Assembly: GCF_048320135.1 (NCBI RefSeq) | Contig: NZ_CP182947.1 | Span: 2,108,001-2,172,000, forward strand | Direction: 5' to 3' | Origin: Ideonella_A sakaiensis_A | GTDB lineage: Bacteria > Pseudomonadota > Gammaproteobacteria > Burkholderiales > Burkholderiaceae_C | DNA: 64,000 bases | Part shown: positions 40,550 through 49,306 of the stretch, piece by piece | Position numbering within the stretch: the stretch's first letter is position 1 | How the letters are laid out: each line of letters begins with the position of its first letter | Position numbers and translations under genes: made by a program | The notes under the pieces: model-generated | What the model was told of the DNA's origin: nothing | Database searches by the model: none | What the model saw: the letters and a program-made list of their open reading frames with translations, nothing else

Positions 40550-41395
40550 ATGACTTTCATCGAACAACTGGCAAAGGCGGAAACCATCAACCAGTCGCTG
40601 CTGTGCGTCGGGCTCGACCCGGACCCGGCGCGTTTTCCCGGTGCCTGGCAACACGATGCCAACCGCATCTTCGATTTCTGCGCGACGATCGTCGATGCAA
40701 CCCGCGACCTGGTGCTGGCGTTCAAGCCGCAGATTGCCCACTTTGCCGCGCACCGCGCCGAGGAGCAGCTGGAGCGCTTGATCGCCCACATGCACCGCGT
40801 CGCGCCCGACGTGCCGGTGATCCTCGATGCCAAGCGCGGCGATATCGGCAGCACCGCCGAGCAGTATGCGGTCGAGGCCTTCGAGCGTTACCAGGCCGAT
40901 GCAGTGACGCTGTCGCCATTCCTCGGCTTCGATTCGATCGAGCCCTATCTGCGCCACGAAGGCAAGGGCGTCTTCGTGTTGTGCCGCACCTCGAACCCTG
41001 GTGGTGACGATCTGCAGGCACGCAGGCTGGCCGGTGCAGGCGATGGCGACGGCGAGATGCTTTACGAGCTGATCGCCCGGCTGGCGTCCAGCGAGTGGAA
41101 CCGAAATGGCCAGCTCGGTCTGGTCGTCGGTGCGACCTATCCGGCGGAGATCGCGCGGGTCCGTGAGCTGGCGCCGCAACTGCCGCTGCTGATTCCGGGC
41201 GTCGGCGCGCAGGGTGGTGATGCCTTGTCAACGGTGCGCTCCGGCTGGCGCGGCGATGCGGGCCGCACGACGGCGCCGATCGTCGTCAATTCATCGCGCG
41301 CGATCCTCTATGCCAGCCGCGGCAACGAATTTGCCGAAGCGGCGCGTGCCGCTGCGATCGCGACCCGCGATACGCTGAACGCCGCACGCCGCTGA
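40550..41395 (+). CDS. pyrF: orotidine 5'-phosphate decarboxylase (type 2)
   Basis: PyrF makes UMP from OMP, the last step of de novo pyrimidine synthesis. The 281-residue protein is of the longer type found in actinobacteria and many beta- and deltaproteobacteria. The catalytic Asp-x-Lys-x-x-Asp is present in ILDAKRGDIGSTA (about residues 91-103), and LLCVGLDPDPARFP and LIPGVGAQGGD are also family-like. It lies 26 bases downstream of purB and is probably co-transcribed with it. It converges with the molybdenum hydroxylase gene. This gene shows that the cell makes UMP while the adjacent URC island degrades pyrimidines. Confidence 0.95.
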   Translation: MTFIEQLAKAETINQSLLCVGLDPDPARFPGAWQHDANRIFDFCATIVDATRDLVLAFKPQIAHFAAHRAEEQLERLIAHMHRVAPDVPVILDAKRGDIGSTAEQYAVEAFERYQADAVTLSPFLGFDSIEPYLRHEGKGVFVLCRTSNPGGDDLQARRLAGAGDGDGEMLYELIARLASSEWNRNGQLGLVVGATYPAEIARVRELAPQLPLLIPGVGAQGGDALSTVRSGWRGDAGRTTAPIVVNSSRAILYASRGNEFAEAARAAAIATRDTLNAARR

Positions 41396-41428
41396 GGAGA
41401 TGGGCAAGCCGCTCCGCGGCTGGGTAGC

Positions 41429-43720
41429 TCACGCCAGCGGCAGGTCGCGTATGCGGCGCCCGGTCAGCACGAACAAGGCATTCGCGACCGCCGGCGCAAT
41501 CGGCGGTGTCGCGATCTCACCGACGCCGGCAGGCGGCCGCTCGCTGGCGATCAGATGCGTCTCGATGACCGGCGTCGCGGCGAGCCCGAGCAGCGGATGT
41601 TCAGGAAAATTGCGCTGCTGCACGACGCCGTCGACGACATCGATGCGGCCGAACAGCGCCGCGCTGAGGCCGAAGATCACGCCACCCTCGAACTGCTGGG
41701 CAACGATCTCCGGATTGACGACGGTGCCGATATCGGCGGCAACGACGACCCGATGGACGCGCGGCAGCTTGTCCTGCAACGACACCTCGGCGACCTGCGC
41801 GACGATGCTGCCGTAACTTTCGTGCAGCGCAACGCCGAGCGCATGGCCGCTCGGCAGCTTGCGCTGAGCGGTACCGATGCCGGGCCAGCCGGCGCGGTCG
41901 GCCGCCAGCCGCAGCACCGCCGCATGACGCGGCGCCTGGCTCAACAATGTCAATCGATACTGCACCGGGTCGTCGCCGGCCGCGGCCGCCAGTTCGTCGA
42001 TGAAACATTCATTGAAAAAGGCGTTGTGCGAATGGCCGACCGAGCGCCAATAACCGACCGGGATACCGCTGCGTGTTGCGACATGCGTGACACGGTGGTG
42101 GGCAATCTCGTACGGGCTGTTGATCAGGCCCTTGCTGCTGGTCTGGTCGGGCAGCTCGAAACGGGTCGCCAGCGCCGGCAGATTGCGCTCGATCCAGCGC
42201 GGCGTGATCGCATCCCCGGCGCTCGTCATCCGCACCGCCATCGGCATGCCGTCGGCATCGAGATCGGCCTGCATCACCGCCACCGTGGCCGGCCGATAGA
42301 CATCGTGGCGGAAGTCCTCCTCGCGCGGCCAGATCAGCTGCACCGGCGCGCCACCGCAGTCCATCGCGACGCGAACGGCCTGGCCGACCACCTCGGTATC
42401 GAGCCGGCGACCGAAGCCGCCGCCGAGAAAGCTGACGTGCAATCTGACCGCCGACTCATCGACACCGGCGACCCGCGCCGCCAGTGCGCGCGCCAGCCCC
42501 GGCACCTGCGTCGGCGCCCAGACCTCGACGCGTCCATTGGCAACCCGCGCGGTCGCATTGACCGGCTCGAGCGCGGCGTGGGCAAGATAGGGCGTTCGAT
42601 AAATCGCGAGCAGACGGCGCGCACCGGTGGCGGCGACCGAGTCGACATCGCCGCGGTCCAGCCAGACCTGGCCTTCACCGCTGGCCGCAGCGCCGACCGC
42701 GCTGAATTCGAGCGTGCGCAGGATCTCCTGTGAATCGGGCTTGCCGATCGTTGGCGCCTGCCATTCGATCGCCAGTGCCTGCGCACCACGCAGCGCGTGC
42801 CAGTGGCTGATACCGACAACGGCGATCGCCGGCGGCGCGCCGGCGATCGGCCCGAGCCTGACGACACGAACGACGCCTGGGCGTCGCAGTGCCGCATCGG
42901 CATCGATTGCGCCAGGGCTGCCACCGAACATCGGCGCATGGCTGACGACCGCGAACAACTGGCCGGGCTGGCGTTCGTCGATGCCGAATACCGCGCGGCC
43001 GTTGGCCTTGATCGCCGCATCGGTGCGCGGTGCCGGCGTGCCGATCAGCTTCCACTGCGAACGGTGTTTCAGTTCGACGCTGCCGGTCGGCGTGATCGGC
43101 GCGACCTGGGCAAATGCCTGGTAGGGCGCGTTCTGACCGGAACGGTGCCGGATCACGCCGTCGACGACGCTGAATTCGGAGACCGGCAGACGCCACTCGA
43201 GCGCAGCCGCATTCAGCAACTGGCTGCGCGCGGTCGCCGCGGCAAGCCGCAACACATCCCAGGCATCGGCCACACTCGACGATCCGCCGGTCAGGTTGAT
43301 GCCGATCTCGCGCGACAGCTTGGTTGCGAGGTGGCGCCGCAGCCGAACCGTCAGGCCTTGCTGACCCGGCTCGCGCGCTTCCCCGGACAACATGCCGGCC
43401 ACAAAGGCGGCGACATTGCCATAGATGGCATCGTGGCCGGCCGGTATCAGCCGCACCCGATGCAGCGGCACGTCGAGTTCGTCGGCAACCAGCATCGCCA
43501 GTGCGGTGTGCACGCCCTGCCCCATCTCGCTGCGATTCATCGCCAGCAGCACATTGCCGTCACGATCGAGTTTCAGCCATCCGTTCAGCGCGACAGCATC
43601 ACCGGGCGAGGCAAGCAATGCCGGCGAGCCGAGTCGATTGCGCGGTGGCAGCACCGACCAGCCGACCAGCATTGCGCCGCCGGCAGCCAGCCCACTGAGC
43701 AGCCAGATGCGACGGTTCAT
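41429..43720 (-). CDS. molybdopterin-binding large subunit, isoquinoline 1-oxidoreductase/aldehyde oxidase type
   Basis: The 763-residue protein is a xanthine-oxidase-family molybdenum subunit of the IorB type, which lacks a FAD partner. It starts with a twin-arginine-like signal and hydrophobic segment (MNRRIWLLSGLAAGGAMLVG), so export by Tat together with its small subunit is likely. Visible motifs are MNRSEMGQGVHTALAMLVADELD, SFLGGGFGRRLDTEV and, near the C-terminus, the conserved GVGEIATPPIAPAVANAL with the catalytic Glu. Its start overlaps the 2Fe-2S gene stop in an ATGA. The substrate (an N-heterocycle or aldehyde) is unknown. No partner cytochrome is adjacent. Confidence 0.88.
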   Translation of the reverse strand: MNRRIWLLSGLAAGGAMLVGWSVLPPRNRLGSPALLASPGDAVALNGWLKLDRDGNVLLAMNRSEMGQGVHTALAMLVADELDVPLHRVRLIPAGHDAIYGNVAAFVAGMLSGEAREPGQQGLTVRLRRHLATKLSREIGINLTGGSSSVADAWDVLRLAAATARSQLLNAAALEWRLPVSEFSVVDGVIRHRSGQNAPYQAFAQVAPITPTGSVELKHRSQWKLIGTPAPRTDAAIKANGRAVFGIDERQPGQLFAVVSHAPMFGGSPGAIDADAALRRPGVVRVVRLGPIAGAPPAIAVVGISHWHALRGAQALAIEWQAPTIGKPDSQEILRTLEFSAVGAAASGEGQVWLDRGDVDSVAATGARRLLAIYRTPYLAHAALEPVNATARVANGRVEVWAPTQVPGLARALAARVAGVDESAVRLHVSFLGGGFGRRLDTEVVGQAVRVAMDCGGAPVQLIWPREEDFRHDVYRPATVAVMQADLDADGMPMAVRMTSAGDAITPRWIERNLPALATRFELPDQTSSKGLINSPYEIAHHRVTHVATRSGIPVGYWRSVGHSHNAFFNECFIDELAAAAGDDPVQYRLTLLSQAPRHAAVLRLAADRAGWPGIGTAQRKLPSGHALGVALHESYGSIVAQVAEVSLQDKLPRVHRVVVAADIGTVVNPEIVAQQFEGGVIFGLSAALFGRIDVVDGVVQQRNFPEHPLLGLAATPVIETHLIASERPPAGVGEIATPPIAPAVANALFVLTGRRIRDLPLA

Positions 43721-44244
43721 GTCGTGACCACGTTGCCGCCGCCGCCGGCGCGCGGCGCACGGTTGTTGTCCGGCGTCGACGCGCCGCGCATCAATGCCGA
43801 TGCGCTGTGGATCGCGGCCCGCACCCGCGGATAGCTGCCGCAGCGGCACAGGTTGGTGATCGCGGCATCGATGTCGGCGTCGCTCGGACGCGGATTGCGC
43901 TTCAACAGCGCGGCCGCAGCCATCAGCATGCCGCTCTGGCAATAGCCGCATTGCGAGACCTGGTGCAGTTCCCATGCCCGCTGCAGAGGATGCGGCGAAG
44001 TCCGGCCGCCGAGCGCCTCGATCGTCATCACCGGCTGCCGGCCGACCGCCGACAGCGGTGTCACACAGGAACGAACGGCCTTGCCGTCGAGGTGCACGGT
44101 GCAGGCACCGCAGGCGCCGACGCCGCAACCGTATTTGGTGCCGGTCAATCCGAGCAGGTCACGCAGTGCCCACAGCAGCGGCAGGTCGGGCTCGGCCAGC
44201 CCTGCGGGCAGTTCGACCTTCTGGCCGTTGAGAAGAATGTCCAT
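43717..44244 (-). CDS. (2Fe-2S) small subunit of molybdenum hydroxylase
   Basis: The 175-residue protein carries two 2Fe-2S clusters. The plant-ferredoxin-type cluster is held by cysteines in KYGCGVGACGACTVHLDGKAVRSC (about 40-62). The second, helical cluster is held by CGYCQSGML (about 101) and LCRCGSYPR (about 135). It matches the IorA/CoxS subunit that passes electrons from the molybdenum centre. The tail contains a run of Pro/Arg/Gly that is longer than usual. It is coupled to the large subunit by an ATGA overlap. The electron acceptor is not encoded nearby. Confidence 0.92.
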   Translation of the reverse strand: MDILLNGQKVELPAGLAEPDLPLLWALRDLLGLTGTKYGCGVGACGACTVHLDGKAVRSCVTPLSAVGRQPVMTIEALGGRTSPHPLQRAWELHQVSQCGYCQSGMLMAAAALLKRNPRPSDADIDAAITNLCRCGSYPRVRAAIHSASALMRGASTPDNNRAPRAGGGGNVVTT

Positions 44245-44369
44245 CGATCGAGTTCGGGGTTCGCCGGCGGCGGGCCGACACGGCCCGCCATCCGATCGCG
44301 AGGACCACGATAACGCCTATCGGCGGATCGCTGCGAGCCCTTTTGTGCGCGGCCGGTGCAACCGTGCCG

Positions 44370-46136
44370 TCAGTCCGTGGCTGCGGTTTCTGCGGCCAGC
44401 CGCAGTTCGGTCGCCACCGCGCCGGCGCGATCGGCGCGCGCGCGCAGCGTCAGCAGCGTGCCCGCCGGTGCGCGGACAATCCATTCGCAGACGGCGCGAT
44501 CGGCAGTCACTTCGCGGCTTGGCAGGAATGCCTGCAGGCTGTGTTTGCCGCCATGGCCTTCGAGGTGCGGCCCCTGCTCGCGGCGCTTGCCACGCAGCAG
44601 TTCGACCGCGGGCTGGTCGGCCCAGTCGATTTCGAACAGCAGCCCCCGAACCACCTTGCGCGCCAGCGCATGTTTGCTGATATAGGCCGGCAGATAACCC
44701 GCATTGGCGACGACGAAGCGGATCTTCCAGGTATCGGGCCCGAGTGCCTCGACCTCGGTGCGCAGCAGTTCGAGTTTCGGCAGGCTCAGCGCGAGCTGCG
44801 TCATCCAGCCCGGAAAACGCGCGGCTTCGCGCTCGCGCAATTGCGGCGGCGGATTGCGCCAGAAATTCATCCGGTCCCAGCCGCCGATCTCGACCTTGCC
44901 GAGTTGCGGATGGTCGAACGGCTTCCAGTCGACATGGGCCTGGCCGCCGCAATGTTCATCGCTCCAGCGCAGCAGCTTCAGGTCGTCCTCGACCGGATGT
45001 TCGCGGTACCAGTGGATCCACGGGTAGTCGCTGATGCCGGCTTCCTTGTTCGGCGCCCACATCTCGACGACCCAGAACAGGGCGCCGAGGTGCTCGTAGA
45101 CCCAGTCCTGCGTGCCGGTGATGATTTCCTTCGGGTGGTATTTGAATTCGTGCCAGATGCTGACGGTCGGATAACCGGTCAGCCTGGTTCCGATCTCGCT
45201 GAAGCGCTTGATCGACCACAGGTCCTCCGGGATCATGTCGTCATCGCTCATCGTGCCCATCGGCCGCAGGATCACGCCGCTGTGCGTGTGGTAGCTGATC
45301 GCCGCGCCGATGTTCGGATGCTTGACGAAGAAGTCGACCATCGCGCGCACTTCGGGCTCGCTCGCCGGATACGGGCCGGCGCCGACCTGCTCGGCCTCGT
45401 GCCGCCAGCCGGCCGGGAAATTGCGATTCAGGTCCAGGCCTTCGAGGTCCGGATTGACGCGGATCGTCACGCCATCGTCGTGCAGCAGCCGGCCCTCCGG
45501 GATCATCCGGTAATACTCGCCGCCGAATTCACCCGGATCCCGCGGGATCATCAGCCGCGGATCGGCCGGGCACTTCTTGTGGCTGCCGTGTGGATCGGGA
45601 ATGCGCATCAGCAGGATGCGGCCGTCGCCGTCGATGTCCTCGACCACCAGGCCGTCGACCGGCTGCTCCTCGTACGGATAAGGCCGTGTCGACGAGCGGA
45701 TATGCCGCGGCCGGTCGGCCAGCGCGAGCTCGGCGCCATCCGGATTGAGCCGCGGGCACAGGTAGATCGTGCGGGTATCGAGCAGCTGCGTGATGCGGCG
45801 CCCCTCGTCGTCGCTGCCGCCGTAATGCTGCAACAGATGATGCAGGTAGTAGAGGATCGCGGTGCTGGCAGTCAGCTCGGCGGCATGGATATTCCCGTCG
45901 GCCCAGAACGCCGGCTTGTCGGTATCTGCGCCGGTTGCACTCGAGGTCAAGGTGACGAGCCAGATCTCGCGGCCCTCGTGGCTGCGCCCGAGCGAACCGA
46001 GCTGCATCAGGCCGGGACGCGCCGCAGCAAAGTCCTGCAGCAGCCGGCCCATCTCATCATGGCGGTAGAAGCGCGAAAAATCCGGCGTCGGCAGCGCGGG
46101 CAGGTCGACGTCGGTCTGGTCGGCAGTGGAGCTCAT
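44370..46136 (-). CDS. M14 family zinc carboxypeptidase
   Basis: The 588-residue protein has an N-terminal M14 catalytic domain (about 20-370) with the zinc ligands His84-x-x-Glu87 in GNIHAAELTA and a later His in AISYHTHSGV, and a catalytic Glu region near GALFWVVEMWAPN. A C-terminal beta-rich domain follows (about 440-588). No signal peptide is visible, so it may act in the cytoplasm. Inserted sequence around residues 160-210 (GSHKKCPADPRLMIPRDPGEFGGEYYRMIPEG) is specific to a bacterial subgroup of large M14 enzymes. Its substrate is unknown. It appears monocistronic. Confidence 0.88.
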   Translation of the reverse strand: MSSTADQTDVDLPALPTPDFSRFYRHDEMGRLLQDFAAARPGLMQLGSLGRSHEGREIWLVTLTSSATGADTDKPAFWADGNIHAAELTASTAILYYLHHLLQHYGGSDDEGRRITQLLDTRTIYLCPRLNPDGAELALADRPRHIRSSTRPYPYEEQPVDGLVVEDIDGDGRILLMRIPDPHGSHKKCPADPRLMIPRDPGEFGGEYYRMIPEGRLLHDDGVTIRVNPDLEGLDLNRNFPAGWRHEAEQVGAGPYPASEPEVRAMVDFFVKHPNIGAAISYHTHSGVILRPMGTMSDDDMIPEDLWSIKRFSEIGTRLTGYPTVSIWHEFKYHPKEIITGTQDWVYEHLGALFWVVEMWAPNKEAGISDYPWIHWYREHPVEDDLKLLRWSDEHCGGQAHVDWKPFDHPQLGKVEIGGWDRMNFWRNPPPQLREREAARFPGWMTQLALSLPKLELLRTEVEALGPDTWKIRFVVANAGYLPAYISKHALARKVVRGLLFEIDWADQPAVELLRGKRREQGPHLEGHGGKHSLQAFLPSREVTADRAVCEWIVRAPAGTLLTLRARADRAGAVATELRLAAETAATD

Positions 46137-46215
46137 GGCAGTCGAGAGGTGGACGAAGCGGGCGATTGTCGCGCCACCGCGGTCATCGCGCCGCCGAATG
46201 CCGCGCCTCGGCTGT

Positions 46216-46998
46216 TCAGCGGCTCATCCGCCGCTTGCCATCGGCGAACTGCGGCTGGAAAAAGCGCGAGACCTGCAGCAGCTTCTGCCGCTCGCGCAGC
46301 GAGACGACCATCGTTTCACTGTCGAGCCGGCGTGCATCGGCGATGTGCCGCTGGTTGACAACGGCAAAGCGGTTGATCTGCACGAACTGCGCCGGATCGA
46401 GCTGCACGACCAGTTCCTTCAACGGCATCTTCAGCAGCGACTCGCCCTCATCGGAAACGACCCGCGTGCCGCGCGAGTCGGCCTCGAGGTAGACGACCTC
46501 ATCGACCGGCAGCACGCCATGGCTGGTCTCGATCGCCCGCACCGGTGACGGCCGGCGCAGCTGATTGGCCAGCTTGTCGAGCAACTGGTGCAGCGACGGC
46601 AACCCGGCCTGCTGCTGCGGCGACAGCATGGCCTGCACGCGCGTGACGATCTCGGCAATCCGGCTCGCATCGAGCGGCTTCAGCAGGTACAACACATCGC
46701 CTGCGTCGAAGGTCGCCAATGCACGATCGTTTGACTCGGCGAGGAAGACGATGCGCGTGCGGTCGCCGATCCGTCGTGCCAGCTCGATGCCGGTCAGACC
46801 GGGCATGCGCATGTCGAGGAAACAGACCGCTGGTTCGTATTCGAGGAAGGCGTCCCAGGCATCGACGCCGTCAGCGGCCTCGATGACCTCGAGCTCGGGC
46901 CAGATTGCAGCCAATGCACGCACCAGCCGCCGTTTGACGGTACGGTCGTCGTCAGCGACAACGGCCCTGATCAGCTGCTTCCCGTTGCTTGTCGTCAT
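46216..46998 (-). CDS. LytTR family response regulator
   Basis: The 260-residue protein has an N-terminal receiver domain (8-125) with the phospho-acceptor Asp62 in CFLDMRMPG and a C-terminal LytTR DNA-binding domain (about 150-255, VVYLEADSRGTRVVSDEGESLL and FVQINRFAVVNQRHIADARRLD). It is probably the AlgR/LytR-type output of a two-component system; no cognate histidine kinase gene is adjacent. An LPSLHQLLDKLANQL helix links the domains. It lies 90 bases after the glutamine amidotransferase gene in the same direction. Confidence 0.9.
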   Translation of the reverse strand: MTTSNGKQLIRAVVADDDRTVKRRLVRALAAIWPELEVIEAADGVDAWDAFLEYEPAVCFLDMRMPGLTGIELARRIGDRTRIVFLAESNDRALATFDAGDVLYLLKPLDASRIAEIVTRVQAMLSPQQQAGLPSLHQLLDKLANQLRRPSPVRAIETSHGVLPVDEVVYLEADSRGTRVVSDEGESLLKMPLKELVVQLDPAQFVQINRFAVVNQRHIADARRLDSETMVVSLRERQKLLQVSRFFQPQFADGKRRMSR

Positions 46999-47088
46999 GT
47001 GCGATGCGACGTCATGCCGATACGTTCAACGTATCGGCAGTGCGGTCGATGTCGGCGCTAGAAGCTTGCGTCCGGCGCAGTCTCGCAC

Positions 47089-47850
47089 TCAAGACAACGG
47101 CAGCGGCGCACCTGAAACAAAGACTTTCAATTCAGACGGTTTGAAAGCAGTCCATGCCTCGTTGCTGGTAAGCGGTTCGGTCGCGATCACCGCGACGCAA
47201 TCCGATGGCCGCGTCTGCTCGGCGAAATTGATGCTGAGGTCTTCGTCCTGCAATTGGGCCTGGCCGAACGGTTGCGTGCGCACCAGGTAATGCAGATGGG
47301 TCGTCGCATGCGCCCACAAGGCCTGGCCATTGCTGAGCAGGAAATTGAAGGTGCCGTGTGCTGCGGCCTGCGGCACCAGTTCGCGCAGCGTCATCGTCAG
47401 CTCTTCGATCGTCGGCACGCTGGCGTGTGCCTTTGCAAGTTCCTGCATCAGCCAGCAGAAGGCGCGTTCGCTGTCGGTATCACCGACGGGCCGGAACGAA
47501 GCGTGCAGGCGCGGTGCATAGTCGACCAGATTGCCGTTGTGTGCGAAGACCCAGTACCGCCCCCACAGTTCGCGGATGAACGGATGGGTGTTCTCCAGCG
47601 AAACCGTGCCCTGCGTCGCCTTGCGGATGTGGCTGATGATGTTGTCGGAGCGGATCGGATAACGCCTGACCATGTCGGCCACCGGCGAGCCGATGGCGCT
47701 GGCCGGGTCGACGAACAGCCGCACGCCGCGCTGCTCGAAGAACGCGATGCCGAAGCCGTCCTTGTGCTCTTCGGCGCGGGTCGAGAAGCCGGTCAGGCTG
47801 AACACCAGGTCGGTGGGCGTATTCGCATTCAGACCGAGCAACTGGCACAT
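47089..47850 (-). CDS. class II glutamine amidotransferase (YafJ-like)
   Basis: The 253-residue protein starts MCQLLGLNANTPTDLVFSLTGF with the N-terminal nucleophile Cys2, as in Ntn-type glutaminase domains. HKDGFGIAFFE, SHIRKATQGTVSLENTHPFIREL and WVFAHNGNLVDY match the YafJ/Gn-AT II family. It has no synthetase domain, so it may supply ammonia to an unknown partner or hydrolyse a gamma-glutamyl compound. It follows the flavoprotein gene by 28 bases and is probably co-transcribed with it. The physiological role is unknown. Confidence 0.9.
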   Translation of the reverse strand: MCQLLGLNANTPTDLVFSLTGFSTRAEEHKDGFGIAFFEQRGVRLFVDPASAIGSPVADMVRRYPIRSDNIISHIRKATQGTVSLENTHPFIRELWGRYWVFAHNGNLVDYAPRLHASFRPVGDTDSERAFCWLMQELAKAHASVPTIEELTMTLRELVPQAAAHGTFNFLLSNGQALWAHATTHLHYLVRTQPFGQAQLQDEDLSINFAEQTRPSDCVAVIATEPLTSNEAWTAFKPSELKVFVSGAPLPLS

Positions 47851-47878
47851 CGAATCTTCTCCGTCTTGGAACGGCCGC

Positions 47879-49180
47879 TCAGCCGCGCTCGAAAAACAGC
47901 CGCATCAGGCTGCCGACATTGATCAGGTTGTCGGGCATGTAGGTCTCGTCGAGGACACCGGCCATCCGCTGCAGACGCGACGGGCTGCGCCGGGCGCTCC
48001 AGACCAGCAGATCGACCAGCCACGGATGGCGGTTGACGACATTGGCACGATCGTAGACCTGGTACAGCGGTTGCAGCGCACGCACCTGCTGCTCGTAGCG
48101 GGCGCGGATGGTTTCATCGTCGGTTGGCGCCTCGGCCGCATCGATCAGCGTGCGCGCGGCGAGCATGCCGGTCTCCAGCGCCTTGCCGATGCCCTCGCCG
48201 GTGAAAGCAAAGGTGCTGCCGGCCGCTTCTCCGGCAACCAGCAGCCCGGGTCGTGAAAGATCCGCACCGGCCAGCGAACAGCGCAACGGTGCGCCCTTCA
48301 GCTCACCGACCCAGCTGCCGCTGCCGATCAATTCTCCGGCCGGCGGATAGGCATCGGCGAAGCTGCGCAACATTGCGCGCAGGTCGATGCCGGCCATCGC
48401 GGTCGGGCTGCCACCAATGTTGTCGTCGCGTTGACCATGGCTGTGCGCAACACCGACGCCGATGTTGAACAGGCCGTCGCCACACGGAAAGATCCAGCCA
48501 TAACCGCCGCGCAGGCTCGGGTGCCAGGCCACTTCGAGTGCATCGACGCGGTCGGCCAGCGCCGGGTTGTGCAGATAGCCGCGGATCGCGACCGCCGACG
48601 GCGCGCGCCGCCGGCACATGCCGACTGCCTGCAGTGCCTGCGGCACCGCGCCGGTCGCGAGAATGGTCCATCTGGCGCGGATCTCGCGCTGCATGCCGTT
48701 CGCGTCGACACGGGCGCCGACGACGCGCTGGCCGGCGTGATCGTTGCCATGGATCGCGGCGCTGAAGCGCAGCGGCGCAAACATCCTCGCGCCGGCAGCG
48801 GTTGCGGCGCGGCACAGGATCAGGTCGAGTTGCTTTCGCGGCAGCACCGCGAGCTGGCCAGGCACATCGATGCGCCCGCCCCGCGGGCCGATCGCCGCGA
48901 CATGATTCGCACGGCGGCCAGCCAGCAGCACCTCGTCGAGCACGCCGAGCCGGCGCAGCGCGCGGTGCGCATCGGGAATCAATCCGTCACCACAGACCTT
49001 GTCGCGCGGAAAGGCCTGCCTGTCGATCATCACGACATCGAAGCCGGCGCGCGCCAGCAACTGGGCTGCCGCGCTGCCCGCCGGGCCGGCACCGACGACC
49101 AGCACATCGCAGTGCGACGGCAGCTCGTCGAGCGGCCGGTTCAACCGGCCGGCATCGGCGTTGGCGGATTCAGGGGTCAT
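47879..49180 (-). CDS. geranylgeranyl reductase family FAD-dependent oxidoreductase
   Basis: The 433-residue flavoprotein has the dinucleotide-binding VLVVGAGPAGSAAAQLLARAG (about 26-46), DRQAFPRDKVCGDGLIPDAHRAL, typical of the geranylgeranyl reductase/ChlP group, and LLVAGEAAGSTFAFTGEGIGKALETG near residue 310 for the second FAD contact. Such enzymes saturate isoprenoid double bonds, but many bacterial members act on unknown substrates. The start at MTPESANADAGRL was chosen over a GTG and upstream frame with no family resemblance. It is the first gene of a unit with the class II amidotransferase. No carotenoid or chlorophyll genes are nearby. Confidence 0.85.
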   Translation of the reverse strand: MTPESANADAGRLNRPLDELPSHCDVLVVGAGPAGSAAAQLLARAGFDVVMIDRQAFPRDKVCGDGLIPDAHRALRRLGVLDEVLLAGRRANHVAAIGPRGGRIDVPGQLAVLPRKQLDLILCRAATAAGARMFAPLRFSAAIHGNDHAGQRVVGARVDANGMQREIRARWTILATGAVPQALQAVGMCRRRAPSAVAIRGYLHNPALADRVDALEVAWHPSLRGGYGWIFPCGDGLFNIGVGVAHSHGQRDDNIGGSPTAMAGIDLRAMLRSFADAYPPAGELIGSGSWVGELKGAPLRCSLAGADLSRPGLLVAGEAAGSTFAFTGEGIGKALETGMLAARTLIDAAEAPTDDETIRARYEQQVRALQPLYQVYDRANVVNRHPWLVDLLVWSARRSPSRLQRMAGVLDETYMPDNLINVGSLMRLFFERG

Positions 49181-49306
49181 CAACACGCAGTGCACCACCC
49201 GGCGCGAACAGCAGACAAGCCGGCGAGCATAAGGCAAGGCTGATCATCGGTGGCACGCCGCCGAGCCACCGCCGTGGTGCGTTCGATGCCGCACCACGGC
49301 GGCGGA

